Source: Bog-473 sp963764305
GTDB lineage: Bacteria; Actinomycetota; Acidimicrobiia; Acidimicrobiales; RAAP-2
Direction of reading: 5' to 3'
Length of the DNA: 64,000 nt
NCBI GenBank assembly: GCA_963764305.1
Contig: CAVXSD010000001.1
Span: forward strand, 496,001-560,000
Shown here: in pieces, positions 17,117 to 26,191 of the stretch
How the letters are laid out: each line of letters opens with the position of its first letter
Position numbering within the stretch: position 1 is the first letter of the stretch
Translations under genes and position numbers: made by a program
The notes under the pieces: model-generated
Database searches by the model: none
Told to the model about the DNA's origin: nothing
What the model saw: the letters and a program-made list of their open reading frames with translations, nothing else

Positions 17117-18717
17117 TTCCGCGTCCCGCCTCGTCGACGTCGCAGGAGCCAGGTCAGACCACCGACGACGGCGAGGCCGCCCAAAATGGCCGCGACGATG
17201 ACCCAAGGATTGGTGGAGCCCGGCTGTGCCGGCTGTGCCGCCGCCGTTGTCGTCCGCCCGGTCGTGGTCGTCGTCGTGGTGCTGGCCACGGGAGCTGACG
17301 ACGCCGGGAAGGCCACGACGTGGTCCGCCGACGTCGCCAGCAGCAGGCCGGCTCCGACGGACGGGGTGGGGAAGTGGTTGGCGGCCGCACCGATGCTCAC
17401 CCGCTTCTGGACCGTGCCGGACGACGGGTTGAGGCCGTAGAGGACGCCGTCGGCGCCGATGGTCCAGACGAGCCCCCCGGCGACCACCGGTGGCCCGCCG
17501 CCGACCGAGGCGCTCCAGAGGGGACGGAGCCCGGCGGGGGTGGCCGAGACCCGGACGGCAATCGGGCCGCTCAGGCAGGGCAGGTAGACGGTCGTCCCCA
17601 CGACGGCGACGCCACCGTCGATGTCGCTGCCACAGGCATTACCGAGTTTGGCTTGCTGGCCGCCGACTCCGCCCAGGCTCGACCCGTTCAGCAGGAAGAC
17701 GATGCGCGCCTTCCCGGCCACCACCACCTGGCCCCCGCTGAGTAGCGCCGTCGCCGTCGACATGTCGAGGTCGTCCGCGTTGTCGGACGGCCACGACGAG
17801 GGCGCGAAGTACTGCTCCAACGCGAGGGATGGCGAGAGTTGGAGCACCGAGTCGCTGTGGTCGTAGGCGTGACTGGAGGAGTACACCGAGCCGTTGCCCA
17901 CGGTGACCCAGATGTTGCCGCTGGCGTCGACCACCGGGGCCGCGCCGCCCATCCAGACGGCACCCTGACTCTCGCCGGGGGCCGAGTCGACCCCGAACGT
18001 CGCGGGCTTCCCACCAGCCTCGGGCACGGACAGCACCCATCCGTGGTACGGCGAGCAATCCCCGTAATTCCCGCCGTAGCCGAAGACGACGCGGCCGGCA
18101 TCGAGCGTCAGCCCCGTACGCTGGAGGAGCGCGGCCGGCGTAGAGCCCGACGGATCGACGTTCTGGTTCAACTCCACCCTCCCGGTGGCCGTGCTGAGCC
18201 CGACCAGCTGGTGTGCGGGCCTGCCGTGCACCAGTTCGTCGGCCACCACGAACAGCTCGCCGCGCGCCTGGTCCACCACCGGCGTGCCGGTGATCCCGAC
18301 CGTGGGCGAGATGTTGCCGCAGGGGAGCGACCCTGAAGGCACGGGCGTGGCGAGGTGCGTCGACCACACCACGGCGCCCGTTGTCGCCGAGAGCGCGTCG
18401 AGAGTGTCGTTCTCCGTGGCCACGAAGACCCGTCCCCCCGAGACGAGCGGTTCCCCGTAGAGCTCTCCGTCGAGCGCCGGCGACGTCCAGGCACGCGAGG
18501 AGACGTCGACAGCGGTGATGGACGCGGCGACCCCGCTCCCTGTGGGGTCGCCGTGGTAGACGGTCCAGGACGGAGCCGCCGCGGACTGCAACGGGACGGT
18601 TGTCGTCGTCGGCTCGGTCGTCGTCGTCGATGCGCCCAACGAAGGTGCGCCCCCCACGAGGGCGATCAGTGCGAGGGCGATCAGTGCGAGGGCGGTCCCG
18701 ATGGAGAGCCGCGTCAC
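17110..18717 (-). CDS. secreted, membrane-anchored PQQ-like beta-propeller protein
   Basis: 535 residues. A hydrophobic N-terminal signal (LALIALALIALVGGAPSLGA) is encoded by a 15-base tandem duplication. Thr-rich TTTTEPTTTTVP follows, then repeats of the type LDGELYGEPLVSGGRVFVAT, GNIWVTVGNGSVY and GGLVWTIGADGVLYGLN, which are the blades of a PQQ/BamB-type propeller. A second Thr-rich stretch leads to WVIVAAILGGLAVVGGLTWL and a basic tail, a C-terminal anchor. It should sit outside the cell on the membrane, perhaps binding a ligand or partner. It starts 46 bases after the sugar permease stop, so it may be the last gene of that operon. Confidence 0.75.
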   Translation of the reverse strand: MTRLSIGTALALIALALIALVGGAPSLGASTTTTEPTTTTVPLQSAAAPSWTVYHGDPTGSGVAASITAVDVSSRAWTSPALDGELYGEPLVSGGRVFVATENDTLDALSATTGAVVWSTHLATPVPSGSLPCGNISPTVGITGTPVVDQARGELFVVADELVHGRPAHQLVGLSTATGRVELNQNVDPSGSTPAALLQRTGLTLDAGRVVFGYGGNYGDCSPYHGWVLSVPEAGGKPATFGVDSAPGESQGAVWMGGAAPVVDASGNIWVTVGNGSVYSSSHAYDHSDSVLQLSPSLALEQYFAPSSWPSDNADDLDMSTATALLSGGQVVVAGKARIVFLLNGSSLGGVGGQQAKLGNACGSDIDGGVAVVGTTVYLPCLSGPIAVRVSATPAGLRPLWSASVGGGPPVVAGGLVWTIGADGVLYGLNPSSGTVQKRVSIGAAANHFPTPSVGAGLLLATSADHVVAFPASSAPVASTTTTTTTGRTTTAAAQPAQPGSTNPWVIVAAILGGLAVVGGLTWLLRRRRGGTRNQ

Positions 18718-18763
18718 CCCGGTTCACCTCCAGCCGGCATTCGCCCTGTGGGCCGCCGCGGCC

Positions 18764-20062
18764 TCAGCCTCCCGCACCCGAGCGGCCACGGCGCCGGAGG
18801 GTGGCGTCGACGGCGACGGCGACGAGGAGGACGACTGCGGTCGCAACGTCAGTCCCCGCGGTGGTGATGTTCAACAGGGCGAGCCCGTTGTTCAGGGTCG
18901 CGATCACGAGTCCGCCGAGCAGCGGGTGGATGGGTTTGCCGTAACCACCGAAGAGGCTGGCCCCGCCGATGACTGCGGCGGCGACGGCGTAGAGCACGTA
19001 CGTGCCGCCGTCGAAACCGATCGTGATGGAGCCGAGGCGGGATGCGTAGACCACGGCCGCCAGGCCGGCGGTGAAGCTGCACAGTGCGAAGGCGATGGTC
19101 CGGATCCGAGCCACGTGGATGCCGGCCCGGCGTGCCGCCTCGGGGCTCGCGCCGATGGCATACATGTAGCGCCCGAGCCGGGTCCGGGCGAGCAGGAACG
19201 AGTTGGCCATGAGTATGACCAGGACGAAGGGGATGACCCACGGCACCCCGGAGACCGGGGCTGCCGTGATGCCCCGGTTGCGGTTGCAGATGAAGACCAG
19301 GATGGCGCCGGCAACCGCGACCGATCCGACCGTCAGGAGCGTGATGCTGAGCGGTGGCGTGGTGAGTCCCTGGGCGCGGCGGCGCGAGGTCCGGACGACA
19401 GCGACGATCGCGTAGAGGGCGACGAGGACGAAGAGGAGGATCCACCCCGCGGCCGGGGTCATGGTGCCGCTGACGAGGTCGTCGATGACGTTGTTCGAGA
19501 CCGTGATCACACCGCCGACGGCACCCTTGTCGCTGTCGAAGACGAAGATCAGGACACCCTGCCAGCCGAGCAGGCCGGCGAGGGTCACCACGAACGACGG
19601 GATCCGCAGCCGGGTGATGATGGTGCCCTGGAAGGCGCCGATCAGGGCGCACGCTGCCAGGCCGACGATCACCCCCGCCCACCAGACCCAGTTCTGCGGC
19701 GCACTGATCAGGGCCATGGCGATGGACGCTCCGACGGCACCGACGAAGCCGACCGAGAGGTCGATCTCGCTGAGGATCAGGGCATACAGCTCGGCCATTC
19801 CCAGCAGAATGATGAAGGTCGACTGGACGAAGAGGTTGACGATGTTGGTCGAGGTCAGGAAGGCGCTCGACTTCACCGTGAAGAAGATGCTGATGACGAG
19901 GAGCCCGATGATGATGGGCAGCGCGCCGCTCTCGCCGCCACGGATGCGCTTCCACCACGCCCTCAGGTAGTCCGGGAGGGAGTCTGCGAGGACGTCGGGC
20001 GCCAGGACGACCAGCTCGTCGGGGGCGATGGCGCTTTCGGGGGTGCTGGCCGTCTCGGTCAT
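18764..20062 (-). CDS. sugar ABC transporter permease (XylH/RbsC family)
   Basis: 432 residues with ten or more hydrophobic helices. The EIDLSVGFVGAVGAS block near residue 120 is the conserved permease motif of the ribose/xylose class, and GGTYVLYAVAAAVIGGASLFGG is the C-terminal counterpart. The helices after residue 225 include an extra pair, as in XylH. It lies 7 bases after the ATPase gene, with the solute-binding protein further upstream, so the gene order binding protein, ATPase, permease is that of XylFGH. A xylose-type pentose is the likely substrate by family, not proven. Confidence 0.87.
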   Translation of the reverse strand: MTETASTPESAIAPDELVVLAPDVLADSLPDYLRAWWKRIRGGESGALPIIIGLLVISIFFTVKSSAFLTSTNIVNLFVQSTFIILLGMAELYALILSEIDLSVGFVGAVGASIAMALISAPQNWVWWAGVIVGLAACALIGAFQGTIITRLRIPSFVVTLAGLLGWQGVLIFVFDSDKGAVGGVITVSNNVIDDLVSGTMTPAAGWILLFVLVALYAIVAVVRTSRRRAQGLTTPPLSITLLTVGSVAVAGAILVFICNRNRGITAAPVSGVPWVIPFVLVILMANSFLLARTRLGRYMYAIGASPEAARRAGIHVARIRTIAFALCSFTAGLAAVVYASRLGSITIGFDGGTYVLYAVAAAVIGGASLFGGYGKPIHPLLGGLVIATLNNGLALLNITTAGTDVATAVVLLVAVAVDATLRRRGRSGAGG

Positions 20063-20069
20063 GGGCGCA

Positions 20070-20867
20070 TCACCCCGCCGCTTCTGCTCGGGATGACTGC
20101 CCCGTCGTCATGTAGTCGACGATGACCTGGCGGTCGAACCCTTCGGCGGGACCTGAGGCCACCATCTGGCCCAGGTACAGGATAGAGATCTGGTCAGCTA
20201 CCTCGAAGACGTCGTTGAGGTTGTGCGAAATGAGGATGACCGCGGTGCCCTGGCCCGACAATCGGGTGATCAACTCGAGCACCATCTTGGTCTGCGCCAC
20301 GCCGAGGGCGGCGGTGGGCTCGTCCATGATCACGAGCTTGGCGGCCTGCATCACGGCCTTGGCCACCGCCACGGACTGGCGCTGGCCGCCGGACAACGAT
20401 GCCACCGGCTGGCGGATGGAGCGGACCGTCGTGACGTGGAGATCCGTCAGGGTCTGGCGCGCCGCGATCTCCATGGAGGACTCGTCGAGCAGCCCGTGAC
20501 GCCGCGTCTCGTGCCCGAGGAACATGTTCTGCACGATGTCGAGGTTGTCGCACAGCGCCAGGTCCTGGTAGATCGTCGTGATCCCCACCGCCTCGGCGTC
20601 GTTGGGTGAGTGGAAGCGCACGTGTTGGCCCTCCCAGAAGATGTCCCCGTCGGAGGGTTCCCACAAGCCGGAGACCGTCTTGATGAGCACTGACTTGCCG
20701 GCGCCGTTGTCGCCGGCAAGGGCGGTGACCTTGCCGGGCGGCACCGTGAAGTTGACCCCGTTGAGCGCCCGGACGGCCCCGAAGACCTTGCTCACACCCC
20801 GCAGTTCGAGCAGTGGTGCACCCTCTGCCACTGTCGGTACCCCCTGTCGCGCCGTCACGTCGAGCAT
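20070..20867 (-). CDS. sugar ABC transporter ATP-binding protein, single nucleotide-binding domain
   Basis: 265 residues. Walker A GDNGAGKS (near residue 52), signature LSGGQRQSVAVAKA (near 160), Walker B LVIMDEPTAAL and the switch LISHNL are all present, so the domain is complete. Typical XylG, RbsA and MglA are about 500 residues with two such domains; this has one, as in FrcA-type systems. ATG 20867 has GGGAGGTCG before it. It powers the neighbouring permease. Confidence 0.9.
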   Translation of the reverse strand: MLDVTARQGVPTVAEGAPLLELRGVSKVFGAVRALNGVNFTVPPGKVTALAGDNGAGKSVLIKTVSGLWEPSDGDIFWEGQHVRFHSPNDAEAVGITTIYQDLALCDNLDIVQNMFLGHETRRHGLLDESSMEIAARQTLTDLHVTTVRSIRQPVASLSGGQRQSVAVAKAVMQAAKLVIMDEPTAALGVAQTKMVLELITRLSGQGTAVILISHNLNDVFEVADQISILYLGQMVASGPAEGFDRQVIVDYMTTGQSSRAEAAG

Positions 20868-20880
20868 CGACCTCCCATGG

Positions 20881-20911
20881 CCGACCCCCCGCCTTGGGAA
20901 CGGGGGGTCGG
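20881..20911 (-). terminator. strong intercistronic hairpin between binding protein and ATPase genes
   Basis: CCGACCCCCCG (20881-20891) and CGGGGGGTCGG (20901-20911) form an 11-bp perfect GC stem with a 9-base loop. There is no T run, so it is more likely a partial terminator or mRNA-protecting stem that keeps binding-protein transcripts in excess over the ATPase and permease, as known in other ABC operons. Structure seen; role inferred. Confidence 0.65.
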
Positions 20912-20970
20912 TCCGGAAGTACTTCTATGGGAGCGACACTACCCAGCCGGGCAGCGCAATCCAATGATGG

Positions 20971-22167
20971 CTACGGCGTGATGCCCGCCGCCGTGCAGTC
21001 GCTCGCGTACTGGCCGGCGCAGAGTTGCGCCGCCGGCACGAAGTTGTCCTTCACCACCGTGGAGTTCATGTTCTTCGTCGTGACCCACCTCGGCGTCTCG
21101 AGGACAGAGGGGACGCTCACGTTGGCCGTGGTGTCCTGGGTCTTGCCGTTGACCAGTGATGACGGGGGCTTGACCCCGGCACGCAGGTACAAGGCCAGGG
21201 CCACTGCGGCCTGGGCCTCGAGGTAGATCGGCTTGTACACGGTGCCGCACTGGTAGCCGGACAGCACGTTCTGCAGGCCCGTCAGCTGGGCGTCCTGCCC
21301 CGTAGTGGGGAAGCTCTTCGGCTTGACGTGGAGCGACTGCAGGTACGTGATGACGGCGGCTGCGTTCGCGTCGTTGGGGATCAGCGCCGCGTTGGTGTTC
21401 GGGTGCGCCGTGTAGACGGCCTGGAACTCGGTCTCGGACGTCGGCGCGTCCCAGGACCCGGCCGTGTGGGCCACGGCCGTCCACTTGCCCGACTTGAACA
21501 GCGGGTTGATGACCGAGTCGGAGCCCTGTGCGAACAGCGTGGCGTTGTTGTCCGTCACCGCACCGTGCATGACGACGACCTGCGGCTTGGAGACCTTCCA
21601 CGCCTTGACGCAGCTCACGAGTCCGGCACCTTGGAGCTTGCCGACCGTCACGTTGTTGAAGCTGACGTAGTAGGCGCGAGTGCCGCCCAGGGTCAGGCGG
21701 TCGTAGTCGACGACCTTCACGCCGCGGGACTTGGCGTAGCTCTCGATCTGGGCTCCCACTCCCGAGTCGAGCGGGTCGACCAGCAGCACGGTGGCGCCGT
21801 TCGCGATGTCGGTCTGGGCGTCGGTGAGCTGGGTGGCGTCGCTCCCGAGGGCGTTCTGCACGACGTAGTTCGACGAGCTCACGCCGGCCGTCTGCAGGGC
21901 CTTGGTGATGTCCGGCTGGTCGAACTCGACGTAGCGCGTCGAGCTGGTGGTGTCGGGCAAGATCGCGGCGACCTTCCCGTGGCCGGCAGCAGCGAGCCCC
22001 TTGAACGCCTTCATGACGGTGAAGCTGTTGGTGAACGAACTGGTCGAGATGTTGGACGGCCCGCTCGCACGAACCGAGGCCGAAGCCCCTCCGCCCCCTA
22101 CGCCGACCAGCGTCGCCGACAACACGAGGGACAGCCCCCCGAGCATGCCTGCTCTGCTGAAACGCAC
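20971..22167 (-). CDS. sugar ABC transporter substrate-binding protein (XylF-like)
   Basis: 398 residues. A signal peptide is clear (MLGGLSLVLSATLVGVGGG, then ASAS). GATVLLVDPLDSGVGAQIESYAKSRGVKVVDYDRL, KPQVVVMHGAVTDNNATLF and AALIPNDANAAAVITYL are the blocks of the type I sugar-binding fold shared with XylF and RbsB. The GTG at 22167 is chosen because AAGGAGA sits 5 bases before it. It heads the operon with the ATPase and permease genes. The N-terminal Cys of a lipoprotein is absent, so anchoring is unclear. Confidence 0.88.
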   Translation of the reverse strand: MRFSRAGMLGGLSLVLSATLVGVGGGGASASVRASGPSNISTSSFTNSFTVMKAFKGLAAAGHGKVAAILPDTTSSTRYVEFDQPDITKALQTAGVSSSNYVVQNALGSDATQLTDAQTDIANGATVLLVDPLDSGVGAQIESYAKSRGVKVVDYDRLTLGGTRAYYVSFNNVTVGKLQGAGLVSCVKAWKVSKPQVVVMHGAVTDNNATLFAQGSDSVINPLFKSGKWTAVAHTAGSWDAPTSETEFQAVYTAHPNTNAALIPNDANAAAVITYLQSLHVKPKSFPTTGQDAQLTGLQNVLSGYQCGTVYKPIYLEAQAAVALALYLRAGVKPPSSLVNGKTQDTTANVSVPSVLETPRWVTTKNMNSTVVKDNFVPAAQLCAGQYASDCTAAGITP

Positions 22168-22318
22168 ATTGTCTCCTTATGTCCTGGTCCGCCCATTTGG
22201 GCGAGCCCCCTTTGTTCCTGCGCTCTCCCCCTAGGTTGCGGGTTCGATTGCAGTTTGGTTGCAACTTCGAGAACGATACAGACGTCTCCAGGTCCGTGCT
22301 GGGCATTGCCTGAGAAAA

Positions 22319-22882
22319 TTATGCAAGGTGGGTTGCAATCAGCCAGCCGGCCGCTCCGGACAGACCGGCATCGTCCCCGAGGGCCGACCGCACGATCGTC
22401 AGGTCGTCGGGATGGCGACCCCCCCGGCGCAGGACCAATTCGCGGAGCGGTCCGAAGAACTCCTCCTGCCTGCCCAGCCCTCCACCGATCACGACGGTGC
22501 CTGGGGGAGAATGACATGACCAGGTTCGACACGCCGGCCGCACACGTCGTGATCGCCCCCTGCCAGATCGCCGCCGCCCGCGTGTCCCCCCGGCCGCCGC
22601 GGCCTGGACCTCTTGCGCCTCGAGCGGCCCGAGCCCGGGCTCCCGGGCGAGACGGGCCACCCCGCTACCCGATCCCAGTTCCTCGAGGGTGCACGGCGTT
22701 CCCTCCTGCCAGGCGACGCTCTGCCGCCACTGACCCGATGAGGTCGATCAACGAAGCCGGCACGTCGGCCTCATTTGGCGTGGGAACGGATCGGCGCAGC
22801 AGCACCGCACCCCGCGGGTCCACCAGGGCGGCGCGCATCTGCGTCCCCCGATGTCGGCGGCGAGCACAGGTGGTGACGTCAC
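22319..22882 (-). pseudogene. decayed ROK-family sugar kinase/regulator
   Basis: Pieces of one ROK protein are found in three frames. From GTG 22882: VTSPPVLAADIGG, then a lost G in a G run, then MRAALVDPRGAVLLRRSVP and ADVPASLIDLIGSVA. Near 22725 a long internal part (well over 100 residues, including the central zinc and active-site region) is missing. The sequence resumes as AWQEGTPCTLEELGSGSGVARLARE. After more frame changes it ends SPGTVVIGGGLGRQEEFFG to IATHLA and TAA. It is upstream of and parallel to the sugar transporter, where a kinase or repressor would be expected. Confidence 0.75.
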
Positions 22883-22928
22883 TCCGGGACCCGCATGCCC
22901 GCCAGTCTTCCTCGTCGCGCCGCGGTTC

Positions 22929-23210
22929 CTATGCCTCGGCCTCACCGGGACCGTATCCCGCCTTGCGCAGAAGACGGCGCAAGTTGGTCAGCTGATCCGC
23001 ATCGATGTCCTTGTGGCGTTGCGGATCGAAGGACTCGCTCTCGCTCCCGATGGTGACGACGACATGACCCTTGTGGCTTTCGTTGACGGTTGCCACCGCG
23101 TTGAGCAGCGACAGGATCGAGTGCCACTCGATGTTGTGACTCAGCGGGTGCCGGAAGATCTGCGCCAGGGTGTCCCGCTGATGGCTGTTCAAGTGCCCGG
23201 GTTGTCCCAC
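22929..23210 (-). CDS. small conserved-looking protein, unknown function
   Basis: 93 residues from GTG 23210 with AGGAG about 6 bases before it. The core IFRHPLSHNIEWHSILSLLNAV and HKGHVVVTIGSESESFDPQRHKDID has an alpha-beta pattern of the kind found in small RNA-binding folds, but I recognise no named family. The predicted mixed helix-strand order and good ribosome-binding site support a real gene. Confidence 0.6.
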   Translation of the reverse strand: MGQPGHLNSHQRDTLAQIFRHPLSHNIEWHSILSLLNAVATVNESHKGHVVVTIGSESESFDPQRHKDIDADQLTNLRRLLRKAGYGPGEAEA

Positions 23211-23342
23211 GTGGGCTCCTCTCGTCCCGCGGCTCGTCCCGCGGCGCCCGGCGAACGGGCCGCTGACCCATCCTCGCAGCTGTGGTCGTGGGCCGAATGG
23301 CCACTGCGCAGGCCCCAGCTCTGGTGGAGACGAGGGGGGAGG

Positions 23343-23380
23343 GGGAGACTGGGCCGGTCAAGGGAGACTGGGCCGGTCAA
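23343..23380. repeat. 19-bp tandem duplication just upstream of a phosphoribosyltransferase gene
   Basis: GGGAGACTGGGCCGGTCAA occurs at 23343-23361 and again at 23362-23380, ending exactly at the Shine-Dalgarno sequence AGGAGGTGAT. Copy number could affect the 5' untranslated region. Confidence 0.85.
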
Positions 23381-23394
23381 GGAGGTGATGGATC

Positions 23395-24033
23395 ATGTTC
23401 CGCGATCGGGTGGATGCCGGTCGTCACCTGGCCGCCCTGGCGAAGGGCGCCGGCCTCGGGGGAACCGACGTCGTGGTGCTGGGGTTGCCCCGGGGCGGGG
23501 TTCCCGTCGCCGGCGAGGTCGCACGCGTGCTGGGAGTCCCGCTCGATGTCATCGTCGTGAGGAAGCTCGGGGTCCCTTTCCAGCCCGAGCTGGCCATGGG
23601 CGCCATCGGCGAGGACGGCGTGCGCGTGGAGAACGACGATGTCATGGGGTCACGCGCCCTCGCCCTCGTCGACGTGGACAGGATCGAGCGGGCGGAACGG
23701 GTGGAGCTCGACCGGCGCGTGCAGCGGTACCGGAGGGACCATCCACGACTCGACCTGCGCGGCCGGTGCGCCGTCGTCGTGGATGACGGCATCGCCACGG
23801 GCTCGACGGCGCAGGCGGCCTGCCGGGTCGCCTGTAGCCACGGTGCGACGCGCGTCGTCCTCGCCGTGCCCGTCGCGCCTCCCGCCGCGATCCTGGCCCT
23901 GGGCGAGGTCTGCGACGAGATGCTGTGCGTGGCGGCCCCGGAGCCGTTCGACGCAGTGGGGACGTGGTACCGGGACTTCTCCCCGACCTCGGACGACGAG
24001 GTCGTCGAGGTGCTCCGCCGGCTTCACCCGTAG
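23395..24033 (+). CDS. phosphoribosyltransferase-family protein
   Basis: 212 residues. The PRPP-binding motif is CAVVVDDGIATGSTAQAA (near residue 127). VVVLGLPRGGVPVAGEVARVL near the start and VIVVRKLGVPFQPELAMGAI are typical of the stand-alone phosphoribosyltransferase group often fused to or next to dienelactone hydrolase and erythromycin-esterase-like proteins in bacteria. A strong AGGAGGTGAT lies before the ATG. The base used is unknown. It overlaps the TIG-domain gene by 10 bases tail to tail. Confidence 0.85.
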   Translation: MFRDRVDAGRHLAALAKGAGLGGTDVVVLGLPRGGVPVAGEVARVLGVPLDVIVVRKLGVPFQPELAMGAIGEDGVRVENDDVMGSRALALVDVDRIERAERVELDRRVQRYRRDHPRLDLRGRCAVVVDDGIATGSTAQAACRVACSHGATRVVLAVPVAPPAAILALGEVCDEMLCVAAPEPFDAVGTWYRDFSPTSDDEVVEVLRRLHP

Positions 24034-24719
24034 GTGAAGGTCACCGCATTGGAGATGCCGCCCGCGGTGGTGATGACCACTTGCGCGGAGGCAGTGGCCG
24101 ACGGCGGCACCGTGACGTCGCAGGTGTTCGGGGCGGGGCAGCTCGTCGGGGCCACCTGGCCGTTGAACGTGGCCACGATCTGGCCGCTCGAACTCAGGAA
24201 GTTGGACCCTGCCACGACGACGGCCTGTCCCACCTGGCCGCTCGCGGGGGAGAGCGAGGAGATGACGGGCGGGCCGCCCGCCACGGCGGCCACCGTGGTC
24301 GAGGTGGTCGCGCCGTTCCCTCCGCCTCTCCCTGGGCGTGTCGACGACGGAGGGGACGGCACCGTGCTCGGCGACGCAACGGCGCTTCCGCCGGCCGTCC
24401 CGGCTGCAGTCGGAGATGGCGGCGACGGGCTGCTGCTCACCGACACGACCAGCGCGATGGCGGCCACCACCACCAGGGTGGCCACGACGGCGACGGACCC
24501 GATCAGCCAGCGATCGGCGCGTCCTGGTGGGCGGCCGCTCCCCGACGGAGGGACCGCATCGGGTGGCCGGGCTCGCGACGGTGGTGGGGGAGGAGGCAAC
24601 GGGGCGCCACCGGCCGCTGCGCGGGCGCGCCGGACCGCGCTCTCCATGGCCCCCAGGGCGCGCTGACCCGGGGAACCCGGGGGACCCGGGGGCGGCTCGG
24701 CCACGCGGTCGTCTGGCAT
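24024..24719 (-). CDS. single-pass membrane protein with extracellular IPT/TIG domain
   Basis: 231 residues. Residues 1-68 are Pro, Arg and Gly rich and cytoplasmic. WLIGSVAVVATLVVVAAIAL (about 70-89) is one membrane helix. A Ser, Pro and Thr linker leads to PPVISSLSPASGQVGQAVVV, then GSNFLSSSGQIVATFNG and a closing AVTFTYG, the typical IPT/TIG immunoglobulin-like domain at the C terminus. The domain should lie outside the cell. Its partner is unknown. A GGAGGATCGG ribosome-binding site precedes ATG 24719. Confidence 0.78.
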   Translation of the reverse strand: MPDDRVAEPPPGPPGSPGQRALGAMESAVRRARAAAGGAPLPPPPPPSRARPPDAVPPSGSGRPPGRADRWLIGSVAVVATLVVVAAIALVVSVSSSPSPPSPTAAGTAGGSAVASPSTVPSPPSSTRPGRGGGNGATTSTTVAAVAGGPPVISSLSPASGQVGQAVVVAGSNFLSSSGQIVATFNGQVAPTSCPAPNTCDVTVPPSATASAQVVITTAGGISNAVTFTYG

Positions 24720-24770
24720 CCGATCCTCCGACGCATATCTTTTCCCCGTTCGAAGGCTTCCATTCCCCCC

Positions 24771-24776
24771 TACAAT
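24771..24776 (+). promoter_or_regulatory. -10-like TACAAT of the cyclopropane-synthase-like gene
   Basis: TACAAT stands in an AT-richer part of the gap between two divergent genes, 31 bases before ATG 24808. With AGGAGA before the ATG this would be a conventional leadered transcript. Confidence 0.4.
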
Positions 24777-24807
24777 TCACGGCGTTCCCTCACATCAGGA
24801 GACGGCG

Positions 24808-26148
24808 ATGCGATCGGACATCATTTCCAGGCCGCGCCCGATGCGCCCCGGACGAGAGCCACCCCCGTCGGTGGGCACCGAGCCCGGGCGCGGTGTGGCG
24901 GCGGCGGCGGCGCCCCTCCTGGCCCACTTCTTCGGGGGCGTGCCGCCGGTGCGCTTCGAGTTCTGGGACGGGACCGCGCTCGGGCCCGCCCGCGGCGACA
25001 TCGTGCAGGTGCGCTCACCGGACGCGGTGCGGCGGCTGCTCTGGGCGCCGGGCGAGATCGGGCTCGCCCGGGCCTTCGTGATGGGCGACCTCGCCTTCGA
25101 GGGCGACATCTTCGAGATGCTGGCGACCCTCCGCGCCGCGACCCCCGAGCGAATCCATGTCGGGTCACGGCTTCCCTGGCAGGCCATGCAGGCGGCGCGC
25201 CGTCTCGGGGTCATCGGCGGGCCGCTCCCACCTCCCCCCGAGGAGGCGGCACCACGGGGCCGGCTGCACTCGCGGGCACGGGACGCGCAGGTGGTGCAGC
25301 ACCACTACGACGTCAGCAACGATTTCTACGCCATGGTCCTCGGCCCCGCCATGACGTACTCCTGCGCCCGCTTCGCCCCGGGTGTCGACACGCTCGAAGC
25401 GGCCCAGGAATCCAAGCACGATCTCATCTGTCACAAGCTCGGGCTGCCGGACCGGGCGGGGCTGAGGGTCCTCGACGTCGGCTGCGGCTGGGGTTCCTTC
25501 GCCCTGCATGCGGCGCGCCACTACGGAGCCCGGGTGATCGGCGTGACGCTCAGCCCGGCGCAGGCGCACCGGGCACACGACCGGGTCGCGGCGGCCGGGT
25601 TGGAGAGCCAGATCGAGATACGCATTCAGGACTACCGGGACGTGCGAGACGGGGGGTTCGACGCGATCGCGTCCGTCGGCATGTTCGAGCATGTCGGCTC
25701 ATCCAGGAGCGCCCAGTACTTCGGCACCATGCGCAGGCTGCTCGAGCCCGAGGGCCGGCTGCTCAACCACGCCATCTCGAGTGTGGGTGGATCACGCATC
25801 GGACCGAGGACGTTCATCGGGCGCTACGTCTTCCCCGACGGCGAGCTCATCGATGTGGGCCAGGTGGTCCTGGGCCTGGAGGAGGCGGGTTTCGAGGTGC
25901 GCGACGTCGAGTCCCTGCGCGAGCACTACGCCAGGACACTCCGCGCCTGGGTCGGGAACCTCCAGCAGCACTGGGATGCGGCGGTCGCCGAGGTGGGCGT
26001 TCGCCGGGCTCGCGTGTGGCTGCTCTACATGGCGGCGTCGGCCAACGGGTTCGAGGACGGCGGGATCTCCGTCCACCAGGTGCTGGGCGTGGTGCCGGGC
26101 CCGGGCGGCCGGAGCGGCATGCCGCCGACGCGGCGCAACTGGGCCTGA
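24808..26148 (+). CDS. cyclopropane-fatty-acyl-phospholipid synthase family methyltransferase
   Basis: 446 residues. The N-terminal part has the lipid-binding extension (VRSPDAVRRLLWAPGEIGLARAFVMGDL in parts). HHYDVSNDFYAMVLGP and MTYSCARF are the family's signature. RVLDVGCGWGSFALHAA near residue 222 binds SAM. ASVGMFEHVG and GRYVFPDGELIDV complete the active site. It transfers a methylene or methyl group to an unsaturated acyl chain of a membrane lipid. AGGAGA is 6 bases before the ATG. Confidence 0.92.
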   Translation: MRSDIISRPRPMRPGREPPPSVGTEPGRGVAAAAAPLLAHFFGGVPPVRFEFWDGTALGPARGDIVQVRSPDAVRRLLWAPGEIGLARAFVMGDLAFEGDIFEMLATLRAATPERIHVGSRLPWQAMQAARRLGVIGGPLPPPPEEAAPRGRLHSRARDAQVVQHHYDVSNDFYAMVLGPAMTYSCARFAPGVDTLEAAQESKHDLICHKLGLPDRAGLRVLDVGCGWGSFALHAARHYGARVIGVTLSPAQAHRAHDRVAAAGLESQIEIRIQDYRDVRDGGFDAIASVGMFEHVGSSRSAQYFGTMRRLLEPEGRLLNHAISSVGGSRIGPRTFIGRYVFPDGELIDVGQVVLGLEEAGFEVRDVESLREHYARTLRAWVGNLQQHWDAAVAEVGVRRARVWLLYMAASANGFEDGGISVHQVLGVVPGPGGRSGMPPTRRNWA

Positions 26149-26191
26149 AGCCGTCCTGGCACGGACCGCCATTTCGCGCGACCCTGAACGC

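Noticed and set aside
18701..20125. 474-codon forward frame opposite the sugar permease
   Set aside because: Antisense to a clear membrane permease; its peptide is low-complexity Asp, Gly and Arg rich.
21328..22995. 555-codon forward frame opposite the XylF-like gene
   Set aside because: Antisense to a clear signal-peptide-bearing binding protein; no motif in the peptide.
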